Below, in pieces: positions 49,990-61,376 of a stretch of DNA of 64,000 bases. A program made the translations under genes and the position numbers. The stretch is from Varroa destructor (taxonomy: Eukaryota > Arthropoda > Arachnida > Mesostigmata > Varroidae), in the NCBI RefSeq assembly GCF_002443255.2, contig NW_019211455.1:33693778-33757777 (forward strand), in the 5' to 3' direction. Below the pieces are notes generated by a model that was not told the origin of the DNA, did no database searches, and saw nothing but the letters and a program-made list of their open reading frames with translations. Numbering within the stretch: the stretch's first letter is position 1; the number at the start of each line of letters is the position of its first letter.

Positions 49990-52900
49990 TATAAGACTTC
50001 ACCTATTTACACCTAAATTTTATTTATTTAAATGCGACCAGTATAAAAACTGCATGGTAAAGATAGCAATATGACATATGCGTTCTATGCACTTTAGGTG
50101 AGACAGATGAGGTGCTGTTCTGCGCTGTCTGAACCCCTCCGAGAAACGAGAAGTGTTGTGTGAGAAATACGTGGTTAAAAACGTTTTTGATCGTTTGTTT
50201 CATGCTACAGGTAGATGGAATAATAAAACTACCATCTTGCACAACAAAGAAGAGCTTTAAACAGTAAGAAGAAGGCCCGAAGAGGAGCGTCCCGAAAAAG
50301 AAGAATGAAAACGCAGCAACGGTAGCTCCTTTCCTTTCTTTTACAAGTCTTACGTTATGTTTCAAAACGGTTCCAGGTTAGAATAAATATTACGGATAAT
50401 ATGGGTTTAGTGATCTTATTACGCAGTGCAACAGCAAAGTACAATTCCACCTATCTGTAGCCGGGCGCGGCCACGAGTCAACGCAATAGCCCGCAGATCT
50501 ATTGAAAAAAATAGCTCAACCGACCCGTCGTGATTCGACTGGGTCGGAGATCTTGTACAAACAGCGTTTCTTTTTATTTCATTTGAAGTGTGCAGCACTA
50601 TTGTCAATCAGTTGTGCCATTTCAATAGCGTAACATACCTTGCGCTCCTGTAGACATATGGGGTGAGGGAGTTTATGAAGTTTCGCAACGCAGTTTCGAC
50701 ATCATGTTGAAATTAGAGCGATACCCCTGTTGACAAGTTACCGATAATTATCATTTGCGGGGACAATGTTTGGCGAGTATAGTAAACGACAGTCTCCATA
50801 GCTCCTGCATTTTTCTTGTTTGACACCTAGTTTGTTCATCGTCTTCTTTTAGAGTTTAAGGAGCAAGCGTGAACAATCTGAACAAAAATACTTCAAAGAA
50901 AATCGAAGACCCTTTACAGATCTGCAAGCCTTTTAATAGCTGTAATCAAACTTTAATGTTTCTCCTTTAAAGTTATTCTCTTAGGGTCTTCCTTTCTTCA
51001 CAATAAATATTAAAACATAAATAAATGCTATAAGACAAAAAAATAAAATAAATAAGAAGTTGATTCGAAACAACAGACTTCCAAAGACTGGCCTGTTTTT
51101 TTTGATAAAATATGCTCTAAGTAAGAAATATGCCTCGTGCTGACCACTTCCGGCAATTTTGGTGGTCATGCTGGAAGAAACGATTTCTGACCTAATTCTA
51201 TAATAAATTGGATAAATATTTATAATCTTTTAATACACCTTATTCACAAAGTCAATGAACCAAGGTATTTTATCCACCTTTTTCAGATAGCAACTGAGAT
51301 ACTTGAAATATATATAAATTTATAACAAGTTCGCACACTAAGTCGTATAAGCTATCTTATACATGACGATCTCATCTAACCTGCGAGTTAGATGCGACGA
51401 GCCTGGCTAAAGCTAATGTCATCCTGGGTTAGTCAACCTAAGGTTCAAAGAGTTATTGAGGGTCTACTAATGATTGCATTATACACTATATATCACCTTA
51501 CTGCTAGTATTTACCAAGCCAGACTGCCCAACGATAATTTTGTGGACCGCGAAAGGCGTGATACAGATCGCAATATTCAAGCATATTGCGAGTTGTTCGG
51601 CACAATCTCAAGGCTCTTTTAAAGAACAAGGCCTTTGTTCGGCTTAAATGCTTGAAATACTCTGTGATTCTTTAAGATCACCCTAGGTCAAGCTCATCCC
51701 ATATATAGCAGCTTTGAGGTCGAAAAGTAGCAAAGCATATAAAAGGGACGATCGGCCGAGGCTAAACGTTTTTGCATCTTTTTAAGGTAAGTGAATCGAT
51801 TAGCACATGTCAGCGGTAGGTCAGAGAGATAGTGTGTCAGGGACTACAATCCTACCTTGTATTGCCTTGTATTGTAATTGCCTTTATTTTAGTTAAATTG
51901 ACAATCCGTTCTAGTTCCGAGACGGCACAATGTAAGCTGACTAGGCCCCGGTGCTCATGAAAATGATTGCTCCCGTTAACAGCTAAATCGTCTTTTCTAC
52001 GTAGAAAAAACCCTCCACCATATTTCTAAGCCCACATGTACGATCCTTAAGCACCACTGAGAAGGGAAGAGCGGCTTAAGTTATCACCTTTGGCCGCACC
52101 TGTAGTCTGGAAGAACGCTGCCAGCTCTGAAATCCCATTATCGATTATAACCATGTTCACTGGAGTATCGCTGCTATTAGGTCAAGCACGTTCGCGGCGT
52201 TGGCTAAGATGCTTATAAAACTAAGTTCCTTGGGAAGGTTTAAAACCTACAAACACTGCGTTGGTATAATGCTGAGAGCTAGTTAAAATTTCCTTGATAT
52301 CGACAAGTGATCGACGAGCACTGCTGAAGCAATGGAATGATGACGCTGCCGTGATGCAGACCTGCGGTGGCCAAGCCATTTCTACGGCTGGGTGGCCATT
52401 TCGGCCTTTTATGAGAATAACTTCCTGCTGTCCAAAATCCTAAATGGCACATGTTTTTAATTTGATCGCTGCGACCGGTAGCCCTGCTACCGGCTATAGT
52501 GTTGCCAATTCCTTGGGACGGCAGGCGAGCCGACGATTATAATCTCTTCGGCCGGAGAAGCTTTCTTTCGGAGGTCTCTTCGGGCTGGACAAACCGAAGA
52601 TTGTAGAGGACAGACGTGAATAAAATTTCACAACAATCGAGTTTTTCGAGGGGGCATCATGAACCTGCTCCAGGAGCTTCTTCGGGTCCGCTGTACACGG
52701 TAAAGTTTTATTCCTCGGAACAAGCGATAGTCCTAATGGGACCTCGAAGTCTAATCAGGTATATACGTTTAGAGCTATCTTATTGTATTTTACAGAGAAA
52801 GTGAGAGAGAGGGAGTGCTTCTCTGCAGCACCGCAGTTATTCCACTGGCCGTGTTTTGTTGCTGTTTTTCTATTTCGAATATCGTGCGCCTCATTTTCGC

Positions 52901-53539
52901 GGAATTTATAAATAGGAGCTAGAAACGGTTTCCAAGTTGTTCTTTGACTCAGTTGATGGAAAATTAAACCACGGATGAAGTTTGAAGAAATCCTTCGTAA
53001 GTTCACTGCCGATTCTACTCGTACTTTTCATAACAGTCACGGTTCGAAGACCTGCAAGGTTAGAAACGATGACTTTGATTCCACATATAGGTTACTCCGC
53101 TAAATAATTGGTCGTTGAAAATATATTCGCTATCTTTACAATTATGCGTTTGATATATATGACTATATATGAGCTTGTATTATATATATAGATATATATG
53201 ATTATATATGGTTATATGAGACGCGTCGTGTCACGTCAGCGGCGGTGTTATTTAAAAGCTGAGATTTAGCGACAGTAGACAGGTTGAAATTGTACAGTCA
53301 AACACGAGCCTTGAAGATGAAAAAGTCGCTTTTATTTACAACTTTATTAGGATAAACGCACATAGGTCGCCCAGGTCCATAAAAAAATGGGCTCTGTTTA
53401 CAATCGAAGTACGTTATCTCGATAAATGGCCTAAAGGTTATTCTGTGGCTTTCGGTCTGGAAATTTTGGTGTGAAAGATACTCCGTTATGGCTGAGCAAG
53501 TACAAAAAAAGTATTTGTAAAAGTTGAGCAAAGACGCCC
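49987..53539. other. Intergenic, no gene recognised
   Basis: AT-rich. Contains a small GC-rich hairpin (arms CCGGTAGC 52,475-52,482 and GCTACCGG 52,486-52,493, 3-base loop) and imperfect TATATA-rich repeats at 53,149-53,215. An ATG-started frame at 51,392-51,622 (76 codons) has no domain I recognise. Mariner 1 upstream sequence probably begins near 53,300. Confidence 0.55.
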
Positions 53540-54150
53540 ATGAATAACCATCATATCGCTAAGGAACTTGACGTCCAACACCGAATAGGTTTAAGACCCT
53601 TGATGAAAGTTGGTTGCAAAAGAAGTTTCATGTCTGTGACTCCGTGCAAAAAAATTTACGAAATAAAGCTGTTTCCGAACCGGCTAATTATGGATGATAA
53701 AAAGTAAATCAGATACTACAGTAATGTGTAAAAAAATCAACAATCTAAGGTATAGTTCGGACCGATGCCGATGCAGATGCTTTTAGTAGGGTTCAAAAAG
53801 GATCGTATATTACAAGCTGCGGCTGCCTAGCAAAGCGATTGATTAAGCTTCTGTTGTCGTCTAGTACCGTTTTACACCACAACAATGCTCAACCACATAC
53901 ATCTTTAGTAACTCGGTATTCAGAGAATTTTGATAGGTAATTTTAATTATTATATATTAAATTATTATATATATAATATTATGATTTAATTTAAAGGGCA
54001 TGTACCCCGGATCTTGCACCGTCAGACTATCATGTTTCTGTCCTTGCAAACCTTGCTTCATACTGCTAATTTAATTTTTGCAGATGAATGCAGACCAGAA
54101 ACAGCAGAGGTTCTACAATGATGGGATTATGTTGTTATCAAAAAAATAGC
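53540..54150 (+). mobile_element. Mariner transposase relic 1
   Basis: Unmistakable mariner motifs occur in order on the plus strand. AKELDVQHRI (about 53,555) matches the WVPHELTxxNxxxRI region. MDDKK at 53,690 stands for GDEKW with the first catalytic Asp kept. HNNAQPHTS from 53,878 is the HDNARPHTA box, with the second catalytic Asp changed to Asn. PDLAPSDYHV at 54,007-54,036 is the near-perfect third box, Asp kept. FYNDGIMLL at 54,111-54,137 is the C-terminal FYRxGIxxLP motif. The three blocks use three reading frames, and an AT-rich insertion of 14 codons sits between boxes two and three. The enzyme would be a DD34D cut-and-paste transposase, and this copy is dead. I did not identify terminal inverted repeats. 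Confidence 0.8.
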
Positions 54151-55899
54151 GGAAAGTCCAAAAAGAACCAAAAAGCTCATATTTACATAACAATATTTCG
54201 CAATATTGTTTCAATATATTTTTTCGACCACTGAATATTTGAACACGTATGTGGACACGTAAAGTAATAAAAAAGAAAATAGTAAATTTGCCTCTAAAAG
54301 CGTTTTTAGTGTGTGACGCTTAACCCTAACGGAATAGCACGGATATGCAAGTTTAATATAGAAAGCAGGGGATCTTGTGGGCACGATAATTAAGCATTTC
54401 ACTTTTTTGGGCTTAGCAGTAGTTTTGAGGCCGTATCGAGAAAACTCTAGATATAGCATTCGGTGATGCAGTGTTAGGAGACTTGCAACTCGTGCAATTC
54501 GCTGCAACGGTGTAAAATGTTGGTTTAGAAAAAAAACGGTTGAAAAAATACTCTTCATAAGTAATATTTGAATGTTGCGAGCCATAACGTTGAACCCTTT
54601 ATAGAAGTTACCTGCAAGCTATTCACAAAATTAAGAAAGGAAATTTATTACTGAATTTTGGAAATCTTGGACCCCTTTAAGCACGTCGGCCAAACATAAG
54701 TCTAATTCTATACATGCCAAATATTTTCAAAATAGACCAATCAGAAGTCAACGAAAGTTTGCAACTATCAGATGCAGATGTATCCTTAGTTAGAGCGCGT
54801 AATAACTGCAGAGAAAGTTTCCTGCTAGCCAACAACCAAGTCTACATCAGTCCACCTCATTTTGATGGTAAGAGATATGGACTGAACGGTGGGCCCAATC
54901 CCTCGAAAACCCTAGGGATTAGGTGTGGTCCATTCTATCGTTTGACCTGTGTGGGTGTTTAAACATTTCGTTAAGAGCAGTTATGATCGGCTGCCATGAT
55001 GTGCTTCGAGCGCGGTAGAACCTGTAAAGGGCGCTATGAACGGTGCGAACGTGCTGAAGGTCATCGAATCTAACATCAAAAAAACTACACGAGCATTTCC
55101 TACGGAAGGGGTTCTTCAGCGATTGCAAAGATCGGGAGTTCGTGCAGAGGAAACAATGGTTTGCCGACAAACTGAGACAGAATTTTCATTACATTTGTTG
55201 CTAGAGAGAACAACAGAAAATTTTTTAAGCTAATTTCATGACGGAAACCCAAATGAAAACGTACTTAATGTTATGAGGCATAATCTGCAATTACCTACTA
55301 AATGCCAGCTACGGTAAACGCATTATTCGAGAAGTCAATGCCGTTTATTTCCGATGTAGAACACGTCGAAGCTTGTTTCAGTATCTCGCTAGCCTCGTGG
55401 GCGTCTGAATGGTATCAAATAAAAATACGTATATTCTCTAACGTATACCTCGCACAAACACTAGTTAGAGGTGATATCGGTAAACTCACTTCCTTTATAA
55501 ATTTCGGTGCCCTATATTACCATTAAGAAAAATGCTTTTTCAGTGGGTTCCATAAGGGACGAAACTCTTTTCACTGGATTCTACGATTCCACAAGGATTT
55601 GACCTAAGATTTTTCGTGAGCAGTTTAATGCTAGCTGCGATAGCGTCCGCATCGCATCCTGTCGCTTGCCTTGTAACCCATAGCGTTCGTAGCATACAGA
55701 AAATTTTTGTCTTTACAATTTTCTACTTCCGTTTCAATTTTCTATAAAACTATATAGAAACATCTATATTCCTATCAAGCTGTACAAAGCTGAAGGATGC
55801 TGTGATGAAACTGCTAAGATGATATAATGTAATCGTAGTTGTTTCAAGGAAAGAGTAATTTTAAAAGAGCCGGGTCGTAGCATAACGGACAGTTCTATA
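54151..55899. other. Intergenic, unrecognised open frames
   Basis: Plus-strand frames at 54,714-54,962 (82 codons, ATG), 55,036-55,233 (65 codons) and 55,302-55,526 (74 codons) follow mariner 1. None shows a motif I know. They could be flanking host DNA or another unrecognised element. Confidence 0.45.
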
Positions 55900-56453
55900 T
55901 TAATCATTATTTCCTATGCTTATGACTTGGTTAAGACGGCTATCGACATAAACGCAACTTATTTGGGCGACACAACATTCTGTACAGCGATAGCGACGGA
56001 AGAACCTAGGATTATTCCTGTTCTCTTCTCTCGACAAGAAATACTTGTACGCGCCGTAACATGTATAGGAATATAGGCGTTTAATTTTCCAGGTTTTGAG
56101 TTTGGCTCTCCGTATCACAGTATATTCTCAAGCTACTTCGTCCGCTGATAGGTGAGCCTGTCGACAAGCTAGTTTTAACTACGTGTCAGCGCGTCTTATA
56201 GTCACGCGTAAGCTTCGCAAAGGCCATAAGGTTTGGTGGTGACGCAGCAATAAGTCGTCACACGGGCATGGTTCCTTGGCGTCAAAAAGCAGCCCGACGC
56301 GCTTAATAAAAACAGTTTCTCCTGCGTAAATGTGTACAGATCGTTATCAGCCTTACGGACATATGCGACGTATTCTGCCGTATGGGGTGATGTTTCCCTC
56401 AATTGCTTGAGAAGACGGACCTTGAACTCATTCCACGCCCCCGTGCTATCCAC
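55900..56453 (-). mobile_element. Ty3/Gypsy-like gag relic
   Basis: The minus-strand frame 56,453-56,202 (83 codons) reads AWNEFKVRLLKQL near the start, then TAEYVAYVRKADNDLYTF, QEKLFLLSASGCFLTPRNHAR, like the capsid region of arthropod LTR-retrotransposon Gag (W-x-E-F-K-x-x-L-x-x-x-F, then Y-x-x-x-K-x-x-L). After a stop, a second minus-strand frame (56,118-55,900) is strongly basic and contains CYGAYKYFLSREENRN, where Gag proteins have a zinc knuckle (C-x-x-C-x-x-x-G-H-x-x-x-x-C), and then CTECC. Upstream, minus-strand LQEELALLAIRIERL at about 56,615-56,660 may be an N-terminal coiled coil. No long terminal repeats or pol genes were found. The call rests on motif order and composition. Confidence 0.42.
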
Positions 56454-58400
56454 AAGTCATTCGAAGTAGTATTGGCTTAGAAACGGAAGAATAAGCAAGT
56501 CTGAGCAGGCGCGACCGTTTTAATCTATCATTTTTACGAGTAATTTTAAAATAGTAAATTTAGTGGCTACCCGATTTCCCCGGCACGCTTTGTCAAACGT
56601 TCAATTCTTATTGCTAAAAGAGCTAGTTCTTCCTGTAACAAGAAAAGAAATTCATAATGGCTAACAACAATACATCTCGTTTGGAATTCAAGCGAAAATC
56701 AACTGTTGATCAATTTGTCTAAATTCCTGCCAAGATAAAACAATGTTCTATCTTTTTTTCGAAATTTACGTTATGGCTAAATTTCATAAGGCTTTTGAAG
56801 TATGCTAAGAAGACCTTTAAAACCGAAAGACCTTCAATGGCGTTTGGATTTAAACTCAAAAATTTACGAAGTTGGTTTAAAAAGCCATTTTTATACGTGT
56901 AGGTCTTTCATTGAGAATTTAACGGCTGTTGTAGAGAGAAAAGTACCATTGGCAATCCAGTCGTCCAAATAAGCTCAAACAATTAGTCTTTTTGGGACAT
57001 TTTGCGCCTGGTGCGATTGCTCTAATAAACGAAAAAAAACCGGAGTCACGGGATGGGGGCATTTCTCTTTTTTGCTTGTCGATAGCAACTCTACATTGAT
57101 CCGCTTTTATATATACGGAACGTTCCGTCTAATTCTGGATCTTTTCTTTTTAAATAATATAATCAATAAGTCAATAAAAAAGCCCTGGAGATAATATCTA
57201 TCGATATAACATCTATTCAGCTTAATTACACTTTGAAGTCGAAACCTAAATCACTCAATAGTTGTTGTAAGAACGTCCCTTTTCTAATTTCTTTTAAATA
57301 GTAATAGTGCGCCAAGCGGTGTTGCTAAGTATGGACTTGTTAAAAATTGATCGAATGAGAAAAAATATCCAGCCAAATTAAATGTTGGCTGGCTGGAAGT
57401 CAATAGCACACCAAAAGCATCAAAGGTCCAAATGTTCAAAATGGCTAAAAACTCCAAAAAGCGAGAAGGCCCCTAAAAAAGCTGACGTTGGATAATTCAA
57501 TTTATTATATCTAATTGCTATCTTCCAATAATCCAAAACAACTGCTAATTTCCGGAACAAAAATTTAATATGTTAGAATTCATTTTCAGTGAAATTCTGG
57601 TGAATGTCCAAGGTTTTTCCATTCATTCACATTCAATCTTGTATCTTTGTTCTACCAAGAACTAACTTTCCTCCAATATTAATAATAGCAAATAAACAGA
57701 TATCTGCAATGACAAACAGCCTAAAAAAGCCGATCCGAATTCAGATGGAGTGCTTTATATATGATGATGTCTAGGCTCAATTAAAGTTACTTCTTAACAT
57801 ATTACATTTTACAGAGGAAATCAGATAGGTAGAGAGAAAGAAGGAAAATAATTCAGAAAAAAAAGCACAGGCGCGCAGAAATTGTAACTCTGCAAAAGTC
57901 TGCAGGTTATTGGTTCAACATTTCTTATGGGAACTTAACGTTATACTTCGGAATAGTTGGCTTGTTGGTGATAACGATATCTTCGCGAAAGGTGCATTGC
58001 TGCACGCGGCTCCCCTAGTGATTTGCCAAAGAAAGCTGCCAGCTGCACTTGTGCAAAAACATTTCTCCTACAATCCATACTTTTCTTTTTCTTGGCTTGT
58101 GCTCGCCTCTCTTCCAGTCCTCCTATCGATTTACCCGTGTGACGTGCTTGAAGTATTTCCTCAATAGCAGCCTCTCTAGCCCATACCATAAGCCGTAGCT
58201 TGCTTACGGTCGGATCTTTTGGGACAGTATCGACCAGTTGCAAGCTTGGCTTATGTTTGTTCGTAGATGTAGTGACGCGAGAAGCGCGTGCAAGAAATGG
58301 ATGGACTGCAAGGCGTTATTTACAGTGTGCATAACGTTCACTTGGTAGGCAGGTAAGCATAGCATGTATCTATATGCACTAGTCGCCACTATCGTCGTTG
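56454..58400. other. Intergenic, no gene recognised
   Basis: Strongly AT-rich to about 57,900, with many short self-similar motifs but no array. A minus-strand frame at 57,941-58,243 (100 codons, non-ATG start) is rich in charged residues (LEERRAQAKKKKS) and may be chance or an exon. Confidence 0.5.
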
Positions 58401-58895
58401 TTATTGTGTACCGGCGCGCAGCATTAGTAGCAGTAGCAAAAGTTGTAGACTTAGTGTAAGGCCGCAGAGCAGTAGTGACACGTTGCAGCCCATTGTTACG
58501 TTGGGCTGTTTGTGGTTGGCCACACATATGCGTACAGCACAGCCGGTGAGTTGATTCTCCCAATGGGGAGGAGGAGAGAACAGAGAAGGGAAAGGCTGGT
58601 TGATGTGGGGTTCGGGGTAAACCGAACGAGAGCTCGGCAAAGGTGGCAGTGCTTGCGAGGCGGCAACTGCGCGGGTGCTAGGAGAATAGGTAGCGGCACA
58701 AAAAACGTACGAGGGATGCCTAAGGTATCCAATGGTGGAAGCTAACGAGCAGAGGGCTGATGTTAAACCGAGACATGCAGCCAGGACAGCGACTTCTAGA
58801 AAAGAAACTCTATTTAGACTACAACTCTTGCGAGTTGCGGCGTCTGCCTTATTCCATTTCAAATTTGCTGCATCTACTGTCTGCTGTATGTTCAT
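58401..58895 (-). CDS. 164-codon open frame, unrecognised, two hydrophobic segments
   Basis: The longest ATG-led frame in the window outside the pyrimidine-biased blocks: ATG at 58895, stop at 58,401. Visible parts: polar N-terminus, a hydrophobic stretch at about residues 32-52 (FLEVAVLAACLGLTSALCSL), a Ser/Pro-rich middle (ALPPLPSSRSVYPEPH and SLFSPPPHW), and a C-terminal hydrophobic run (SLLLCGLTLSLQLLLLLLML). An internal ATG at 58,493 would give a 30-residue signal-anchor-like peptide. The surrounding 58.2-58.9 kb is GC-richer than its flanks. I know no family with this layout. The Leu run stems from a CTA/CTG-like repeat, so composition may explain it. Confidence 0.25.
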   Translation of the reverse strand: MNIQQTVDAANLKWNKADAATRKSCSLNRVSFLEVAVLAACLGLTSALCSLASTIGYLRHPSYVFCAATYSPSTRAVAASQALPPLPSSRSVYPEPHINQPFPSLFSPPPHWENQLTGCAVRICVANHKQPNVTMGCNVSLLLCGLTLSLQLLLLLLMLRAGTQ

Positions 58896-60815
58896 GCTGC
58901 ACCTCCTCCTGCTAGACTACTTATACTTGATTCGATGCACCTTTTCTGCGACCACTTCAGATCAGTCAGCAGAACAGCAGAAGCTTCACTAAATAACAAA
59001 ATCCACTCACCTCAATAGAATCGATTGGAAGCTATGCTGGGCAGTTGTTAGACCAACAACTTATCTGCTTGGTTCAGCGCATGCAACGCACGTGCTAAAC
59101 TCCTTGTGTCCAGCTGTATATATGCATAATGCATTTAATACTTAGGCATGGAACAGTATCACCATCAGTGTTTGCATATGAAAATGTTAGTTTGCATCCT
59201 AGAAGCAGCGCGAGGGCATATAAAGTACAAATATTTCATCTACCTGTGGATATCTAACGAAATCTAAGGAAATGCATAGCGGAGAATAGGCCGGAATTGG
59301 TAGGAAAAAGAGAGGATAGCATCATCTATCCTGTAATAATTCTCCTGACAACAGCAGCTACTACTCGACGGGGTCCTTAAACTACTTGGTAGATCACGAA
59401 CTCACTTAAAAGGGGATGATCGACTGCTTGGATTAAATATTAGACATGCTTGCATCAATACCAGCTATAATTAGTCGTATCAAATCGTATAGAGAACCGC
59501 TGCCATGAAAGTGCGTGGATGGCACGCACTTTCATGATCAAAGATGAGCTGTTGGGTATTAACACAAGTAGTTGCACTAGCAAACAAATGATTCTGTGCT
59601 GCGATTTACGCTGCATCTGAATTTCTTAGCTGCGAATACGAGTATTCTCGTTAGTGGTCTGCTATATAAATCACGCAATAGTTTTCGAACTATCAAACCA
59701 TGCACTTGACTGACGTGTTCCCTTAAGTCTCTTAAGATCTCATGTTCTTTTCTTTTTCGGGTGCTTCAAGAAACGTTGTTACATAAAAAAAGCTTAAGAT
59801 TTAAGGCGCAAATACTGACCCGATTGGCTGCCTACTTTTTTAAGTCCCACACTCCGGGAAAGACAGCGATAAGTTAGGTGTGTAAGGCAACTTCATAGCC
59901 AGAAACGGTGATCGGGCGGCCAACCAAATCTGGTTCTGAGAACATTTGGCTGCGTCCCTCTAAATCATCTTGACTGGATTCCGGGAAAGGTGAAAGCCTC
60001 ACTGACATCTCCTTCCTTCTTTCTCAGTCTGGCTGCCTTTTTCCTGGTTGCGCTTGCCTGAGATCCGAACGACGGACAGCATTGAGGGTTTACCAGCAGT
60101 ACACGTATTTCGCAAGCAGTCGGACATGGTTCCGGAAATGAACGTCTTATGTACGTCATTCGTCCGGTTGTTCGACCCGTCTCTGCCGCCTGTACCTACT
60201 GTTAAAATTTATGTCTAGACCGACTGATTTTAGCTTTTTAACAAGGCTACGGCCACTGCTCGTCAGTATGTCGCACGCATTCAGTCGCAATTGGAGGGAT
60301 CAACCCCTCCGATTGGCAGAGCAGTGGCCTGTTAGAAGGCCGCCGATACACTTTTGAGCCAAATGTACTGATAGTGGAACAGCGCAATAGGTCTATCCCA
60401 TAGAGATACACAGCCACTGACATATTAGAGCCAGCGAAGCAATAAATACGGCTGTAATAATTGTTTGCAGCCTTTGTTTCCTCATGACATGCTGTAGAAT
60501 ACGAACTGGCCGTAATCTGGCCTATTCTCTGTAATAGGCGGTTGTCTTTAGAATAGGATAGCACACATACTGGTTTCGCTGTTGACATCCGTGTCTCAAG
60601 GGCACATAATAATCCGGGTACCTATGCCATTAACTTCCTCTACGCAAGTTAAAATACCCACGTATTTACTTGTCCCCTGCTAGTCCAGATATAACTCGTA
60701 AAATTGTGCCGTCTATGTACCTATCTAAAACAATAAAACTGTCTTTGGCACTTTTTAACGGAACGAATGTGCAAAAGCTCTAATCTAGACAGTTGGTGGG
60801 TTTCATCCAAGCGAG

Positions 60816-60816
<1 letters not shown>
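58896..60816. other. Intergenic with a perfect hairpin
   Basis: No recognised gene. Contains the hairpin at 59,504-59,536 and a 113-codon ATG-led minus-strand frame at 60,247-60,588 without identifiable domains. Confidence 0.5.
59504..59536. repeat. Perfect 14-bp hairpin with 5-base loop
   Basis: CATGAAAGTGCGTG (59,504-59,517), loop GATGG, and the exact reverse complement at 59,523-59,536. The stem is mixed in composition, so it is not a by-product of AT-richness. The next bases do not extend the pairing. It is too short for a typical microRNA precursor. Confidence 0.9.

Positions 60817-60858
<42 letters not shown>
60817..60858. repeat. (TA)21 microsatellite
   Basis: Forty-two bases of uninterrupted TA, ending 54 bases before the ATG of the candidate split gene at 60,913. 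Confidence 0.95.
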
Positions 60859-60861
<3 letters not shown>

Positions 60862-60912
60862 TAACACTTTTTAGGAAGAGCAGCTTACTACATTTGCACG
60901 CGATTATCCATA

Positions 60913-61376
60913 ATGTCTGACGAATGTGCTGAAGCCAAAAAAGTTGGGGAAGCCTCCGTAAATGGGCGCGTTGGACTTATATGCAGAAAAGGTACTTTCC
61001 TCAATGTTGCCATTTTTACAAACAGAAGCTGAAAGTAAAGTCAAATTTGAGCAGTATGGAGGAACAAATTTTGACGTCGCTGCCCAAGTTCCATATAGTC
61101 AGATTGACGTTACCGTGGTTGGAATTCAGTCATCTCAACATCGTGTTTGTCTACCGGCAAGGTATAATTAAATTAGTAATCAAAATGTGAGAAAACGTGC
61201 TCAAGCTCACAGAGGCCCATTTGATTCAACTATATCGAAGAAAAATTGAAGTACTATAAATCACTTCTGCCCACTTTAGTTTTTTTTATTCATTTTGATT
61301 AGGTGATTTAGAAGAAGCATTTGGCAGACAGAACATCGCAATACAACTGGTGGAAGAGGTGTACACATATCGATAA
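60913..61376 (+). CDS. Candidate two-exon gene, unrecognised
   Basis: Exon 1 would be 60,913-60,991: ATG, then SDECAEAKKVGEASVNGR and VGLICRK, ending AAAAG|GTACTT. Exon 2 would start at 61,303 after a strong acceptor (TTTTTTTTATTCATTTTGATTAG). The phases match (G plus GT gives Gly), and the frame reads DLEEAFGRQNIAIQLVEEVY to TAA at 61,374-61,376, for a 50-residue product; the donor-like GAG|GTGTAC at 61,356 allows further exons. A second donor, GGCAAG|GTATAA at 61,161, also fits the same acceptor, using the frame with MEEQILTSLPKFHIVRLTL. Both versions look coding and may be alternatives. I recognise no family. Splice logic is inferred from sequence only. Confidence 0.3.

Noticed and set aside
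53298..53531. 77-codon minus-strand frame
   Set aside because: It lies antisense to the mariner 1 5' region and has no motif of its own.
60247..60588. 113-codon minus-strand frame containing VYRRPSNRP, briefly reminiscent of the Penelope VYRKPT motif
   Set aside because: None of the preceding FLD signature or later conserved residues is present, so the match is a single short string.
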